A DNA stretch of 64,000 bases from Sphaerisporangium album (GTDB taxonomy: Bacteria; Actinomycetota; Actinomycetes; Streptosporangiales; Streptosporangiaceae), in NCBI RefSeq assembly GCF_003323745.1, contig NZ_QOIL01000011.1:124001-188000 (forward strand), read 5' to 3'. Below the pieces are notes generated by a model. It searched no databases. It worked only from the letters and a program-made list of their open reading frames with translations, and was not told the DNA's origin. The position numbers and the translations under genes were made by a program. Below are positions 61,186 through 64,000 of the stretch, one piece after another. Numbering within the stretch: the stretch's first letter is position 1; each line of letters begins with the position of its first letter.

Positions 61186-62775
61186 TCACATCCGGAAGAC
61201 GCCGAAACCCGGTCCGGCGGGGGCGGGGGCGTTGCCGATGGCGGACAGGCACAGGCCGAGGACGGTGCGGGTGTCGCGCGGGTCGATCACGCCGTCGTCG
61301 TACAGCCGCCCGGACAGGAAGAACGGCAGCGACTCCGACTCGATCTGCGCCTCGACCATCTGGCGCATCGCCGCGTCGGCCTGCTCGTCGTAGGCCTGGC
61401 CGCGGGCCTCGGCGGCGGCCCGCCCGACGATGGAGAGCACCCCCGCGAGCTGGGCGGGGCCCATGACGGCCGACTTGGCGCTCGGCCACGAGAACAGGAA
61501 GCGCGGGTCGTACGCCCGCCCGCACATGCCGTAGTTGCCCGCCCCGTAGGAGGCGCCCATGACGACGGTGAGGTGCGGGACGGTCGAGTTGGACACCGCG
61601 TTGATCATCATGGCGCCGTGCTTGATGATGCCGCCCTGCTCGTACTCTTTGCCGACCATGTAGCCCGTGGTGTTCTGCAGGAACAGCAGCGGGGTGCCCG
61701 ACCGGCAGGCGAGCTGGATGAACTGCGCCGCCTTCCGCGCCTCCTCGCTGAACAGCACGCCCCGGGCGTTGGCCAGGATGCCGATCGGATACCCGTGCAA
61801 CTCGGCCCAACCCGTCACCAGGCTCTCGCCGTACAGCGGCTTGAACTCGTCGAACTCGCTGGCGTCGACGATGCGGGCGATGACCTCGCGCGGGTCGAAC
61901 GGCACGCGCAGATCCTCGGGGACGATGCCGAGCAGCTCCTCCTCGTCGTAGAGGGGAGGCCGCGCGGCGCCCGGCGCCGGGCCCGGCTTGCGGTGGTTGA
62001 GACGCCGGACGACGCGACGGCCGAGGCGCAGCGCGTCGTGCTCGTCCAGCGCGAGGTGGTCGGCCAGGCCGGAGACCCGGGCGTGCATCTCGGCGCCGCC
62101 CAGAGACTCGTCGTCGGCCTCCTCGCCGGTGGCCATCTTGACGAGCGGCGGGCCGCCGAGGAAGACCTTGGCGCGCTCCTTGACCATGACCACGTGGTCG
62201 CTCATGCCCGGGACGTACGCGCCGCCCGCCGTGGAGTTGCCGAACACGATCGCGACGGTCGGGACGCCGGCGGCCGACAGACGCGTGAGGTCGCGGAACA
62301 CCCGCCCGCCTGGGATGAAGATCTCTTTCTGCGTGGGCAGGTCGGCACCGCCCGACTCGACCAGGTTGATCAGCGGGAGCCGGTTCTCCAACGCGATGTC
62401 GGCCGCCCGCAGCGTCTTGCGCAGCGTCCACGGGTTCGACGCGCCGCCGCGTACGGTCGGGTCGTTGGCGGTGATCACGCACTCGACGCCCTCGACCACC
62501 CCGATGCCGGTCACCACGCTGGCGCCCACCGGGAAGTCGGTGCCCCACGCGGCCAGCGGCGACAGCTCCAGGAACGGCGAGTCGGGGTCGAGGAGCAGCT
62601 CGACGCGTTCGCGGGCGAGCAGCTTGCCCCGCCGGTGGTGGCGCTCGGCGTACTTGGGGCCGCCGCCCGCCACCGCCTTGGCCTGCTCGGCCGAAAGGTC
62701 GCGCAACTTGGCCAGCATGGCCTCGCGCCTCGCCCGGTGGTCGGCGCTCGCGGCGTCGAGCCTGCTGTCGATCAC
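61186..62775 (-). CDS. Acyl-CoA carboxylase carboxyltransferase subunit (second system)
   Basis: The 529-residue protein starts at GTG 62775 with GGGGAG 6 nt upstream. It is a full carboxyltransferase with [22 protein letters not shown] near 58, ESGGADLPTQKE near 145, [18 protein letters not shown] near 185 and GASYGAGNYGMCGRAYDPR near 410. The size and GxGNYGM pattern match methylcrotonyl/geranyl-type subunits. It opens the minus-strand operon continuing with biotin carboxylase, crotonase and AtuA, the same set as pseudomonad atuC, atuF, atuE and atuA. No regulator gene is adjacent. Confidence 0.94.
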   Translation of the reverse strand: MIDSRLDAASADHRARREAMLAKLRDLSAEQAKAVAGGGPKYAERHHRRGKLLARERVELLLDPDSPFLELSPLAAWGTDFPVGASVVTGIGVVEGVECVITANDPTVRGGASNPWTLRKTLRAADIALENRLPLINLVESGGADLPTQKEIFIPGGRVFRDLTRLSAAGVPTVAIVFGNSTAGGAYVPGMSDHVVMVKERAKVFLGGPPLVKMATGEEADDESLGGAEMHARVSGLADHLALDEHDALRLGRRVVRRLNHRKPGPAPGAARPPLYDEEELLGIVPEDLRVPFDPREVIARIVDASEFDEFKPLYGESLVTGWAELHGYPIGILANARGVLFSEEARKAAQFIQLACRSGTPLLFLQNTTGYMVGKEYEQGGIIKHGAMMINAVSNSTVPHLTVVMGASYGAGNYGMCGRAYDPRFLFSWPSAKSAVMGPAQLAGVLSIVGRAAAEARGQAYDEQADAAMRQMVEAQIESESLPFFLSGRLYDDGVIDPRDTRTVLGLCLSAIGNAPAPAGPGFGVFRM

Positions 62776-62850
62776 GCTTCACTCCCCGGATGCCGGTGGC
62801 CTGGCCCAGAAGTTAGTACACCGCGCCGACACTTCCGGCGGCGGACCCGG

Positions 62851-64000
62851 CTAGCCGCAGTGGGACCAGCCGCTCTTCCACGTGGCGGAGCCGTACCCGC
62901 CGCCCCAGATCACGCACACCTTCTTGGCGGCGAGGCGGATCGGCCCGGCGTAGGCGGTGTAGACGCCCGTGTCGCTCCCGGTGGCGCCGCCCTTCACCTG
63001 GAGGATCGCGCTCATCCTGACCTTCTGCGGCACGACGTACTTCGACAGCGTGACGACGCAGTTCTTCCCCACCGCGCCGTTGTAGAGCAGATAGGTCGTC
63101 CCGGAGCCGAACGCGTGGGATTCGAGGACCTTGTACCCCGACCCGCACACCTGGGCCGCCGTGTACGGGTTCGGCTTGGGCGTGGGTTTGGGGGTCGGCG
63201 TGACGCTGGGCTTCACCGTGGGCTTGACGGTGGGCTTGACGGTGGGCTTGGCCGTCGGGCTCGCCGTGGGCTTGCTCGTCGGGGTCGGCTTGCCCGTGGG
63301 CGTCGGCGCGCTCGTGGGCCGGTCCGAGGGCGACGGGGACCTCGTCGGCGCCTTCGTCGGGGTGGGGGACTTCGACGGCCTCGCGGTATGGGCCGGCTTC
63401 TTCGCCGGGGCGGTGGCCTGGCGCGTCGTCCCGGCCGTGGGACGGGGCGTCCTGCTCCTCGACGGGCTCGCCATGGTCGCGCTCGGGACCGGCGCGACGG
63501 ACGCGGTGCCCTCCACCAGCGGCTCGGAGCCCGTGGGCACGGTGGTCGGCGTGGCCGTCGGCGGCACCGGGGCCGCGGTGGAGGCGACCGTCTGGGCGAT
63601 CAGCGCGCCGCCTCCGGCCAGGACGGCGGCCACCGCCCCCGCCGCGACCGGCAGCAGGACCGCCCTGCCCCCGCGTCTCGCCCCGCGCCCGTCCTTGCCG
63701 GCCGCCCCGGCGGATCCCGCCACTCCGGGAGATCCCGGCGGCGGGCCGGCCGGGCGGCCCATCAGGTGCGCGACCACGTCGTCGGCCGACGGGCGCCGGG
63801 CGGGGTCCTTCGACAGGCACGCGGCCACGACGCCGCGCAGCGGCCCGTCCAGCGCGGACAGGTCGGGCTGCTCGTTGAGGATGCGGTTGATCACCGCGGG
63901 GATCGAGTCCGCGCCGAAGGCCGGCCGCCCGGTGGCGGCGAAGACCATCGTGACGCCCCAGGCGAACAGGTCCACGGCGGGCGTGACGGGCGCGCCCCTG
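62851..64000 (-). CDS. Membrane Ser/Thr protein kinase, N-terminal part beyond window
   Basis: The right edge cuts off the start. The visible 382 residues begin in the kinase C-lobe (VDLFAWGVTMVFAATGRPAFG, CLSKDPARRPSADDVVAHLM with the conserved Arg). A Gly/Pro juxtamembrane stretch, one transmembrane helix and a long Pro/Thr/Lys-rich spacer follow. The protein ends with an external domain of about 100 residues containing four cysteines (VCGSGYK, KNCVVTL, KVCVIWGG, SHCG), probably two disulfides. The kinase class is the actinobacterial PASTA-less Pkn type. What the external domain senses is unknown. Confidence 0.9.
   Translation of the reverse strand, partial: RGAPVTPAVDLFAWGVTMVFAATGRPAFGADSIPAVINRILNEQPDLSALDGPLRGVVAACLSKDPARRPSADDVVAHLMGRPAGPPPGSPGVAGSAGAAGKDGRGARRGGRAVLLPVAAGAVAAVLAGGGALIAQTVASTAAPVPPTATPTTVPTGSEPLVEGTASVAPVPSATMASPSRSRTPRPTAGTTRQATAPAKKPAHTARPSKSPTPTKAPTRSPSPSDRPTSAPTPTGKPTPTSKPTASPTAKPTVKPTVKPTVKPSVTPTPKPTPKPNPYTAAQVCGSGYKVLESHAFGSGTTYLLYNGAVGKNCVVTLSKYVVPQKVRMSAILQVKGGATGSDTGVYTAYAGPIRLAAKKVCVIWGGGYGSATWKSGWSHCG
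63175..63330 (-). repeat. Repeats encoding Pro-Thr-Lys spacer of the kinase
   Basis: 12-bp units such as CCGTGGGCTTGA are repeated, with three near-identical copies at about 63218-63251. They encode PTVKPTVKPTVKP-type sequence that probably spans the cell wall. Confidence 0.7.

Noticed and set aside
63175-63330. Repeat block considered as a CRISPR array or intergenic tandem repeat
   Set aside because: It encodes the Pro/Thr/Lys spacer of the kinase in frame.
1-64000. tRNA, rRNA, riboswitch and insertion-sequence signals
   Set aside because: No cloverleaf-like block, transposase motif (DDE/HUH) or integrase was found by reading; a covariance-model scan would settle small RNAs.

Overview
The window is very GC-rich, gene-dense chromosomal DNA from an actinobacterium. 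Several families point there: XRE/DUF5753 regulators with DUF397, a mycothiol-dependent isomerase-type protein, a Pro/Thr/Lys-rich membrane Ser/Thr kinase, apparent leaderless starts and many GTG starts. A member of the Streptosporangiales or a close relative is my best guess, but that is inference. I see no tRNA, rRNA, CRISPR array, insertion sequence, prophage or origin.

Layout. 1-0.9 kb: 3'-truncated exported alpha/beta hydrolase (minus). 1.1-6.7 kb: sbcD-sbcC. 6.8-14.6 kb: operon of an FnIII/SH3-like surface protein, MoxR ATPase, DUF58 protein and a multi-TM transglutaminase-fold protein whose catalytic Cys and His are replaced. 14.6-19 kb: single genes (M50 peptidase, amidohydrolase, two small alpha/beta-barrel or SnoaL-type proteins, CorA). 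19-21.2 kb: fused alpha-beta 2-oxoacid dehydrogenase E1. 21.4-24.6 kb: secreted repeat protein, a one-piece XRE-DUF5753-DUF397 protein and a small divergent gene. 24.7-27.2 kb: PadR-controlled ABC exporter. 27.3-33.8 kb: TetR gene divergent from a leucine/isovalerate-type operon (carboxyltransferase, biotin carboxylase, HMG-CoA lyase, acyl-CoA dehydrogenase). 34-37.3 kb: accessory patch with an AAA NTPase and broken gene pieces. 37.4-42.9 kb: repeat-rich protein of unknown function, psuGK-type pseudouridine catabolism pair and an FAD oxidoreductase. 43-49 kb: two-component system followed by GT2-GtrA and GT39 glycosyltransferases. 49.1-51.8 kb: ferritin-like protein, TetR, VOC protein and at least three gene remnants. 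51.9-56.4 kb: epoxide hydrolase, LRR protein, a second XRE/DUF5753 locus, DinB protein. 56.4-62.8 kb: minus-strand operon carboxyltransferase, biotin carboxylase, crotonase and AtuA-family protein, the gene set of acyclic terpene utilization. 62.9-64 kb: C-terminal part of a membrane Ser/Thr kinase, cut by the right edge.

How genes work together. Two complete acyl-CoA carboxylases lie 25 kb apart on opposite strands. The first has the companions needed for leucine degradation but lacks its own hydratase. The second has a hydratase of the LiuC/AtuE type plus AtuA. They may serve methyl-branched acyl-CoA and isoprenoid degradation, with possible sharing of the hydratase. The TetR next to the first operon probably represses it through two palindromic boxes in the shared promoter region.

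The most unusual items are the XRE-DUF5753-DUF397 single-chain protein (22.9-23.9 kb), the degenerate transglutaminase (12.1-14.6 kb), the WYL-regulator/dienelactone-hydrolase deletion scar (51.4-51.7 kb), the frameshifted DUF6461 gene and lanthionine-synthetase scrap beside an AAA NTPase (35-37.3 kb), and several well-formed palindromic operators. All family assignments come from reading motifs, not from database searches.
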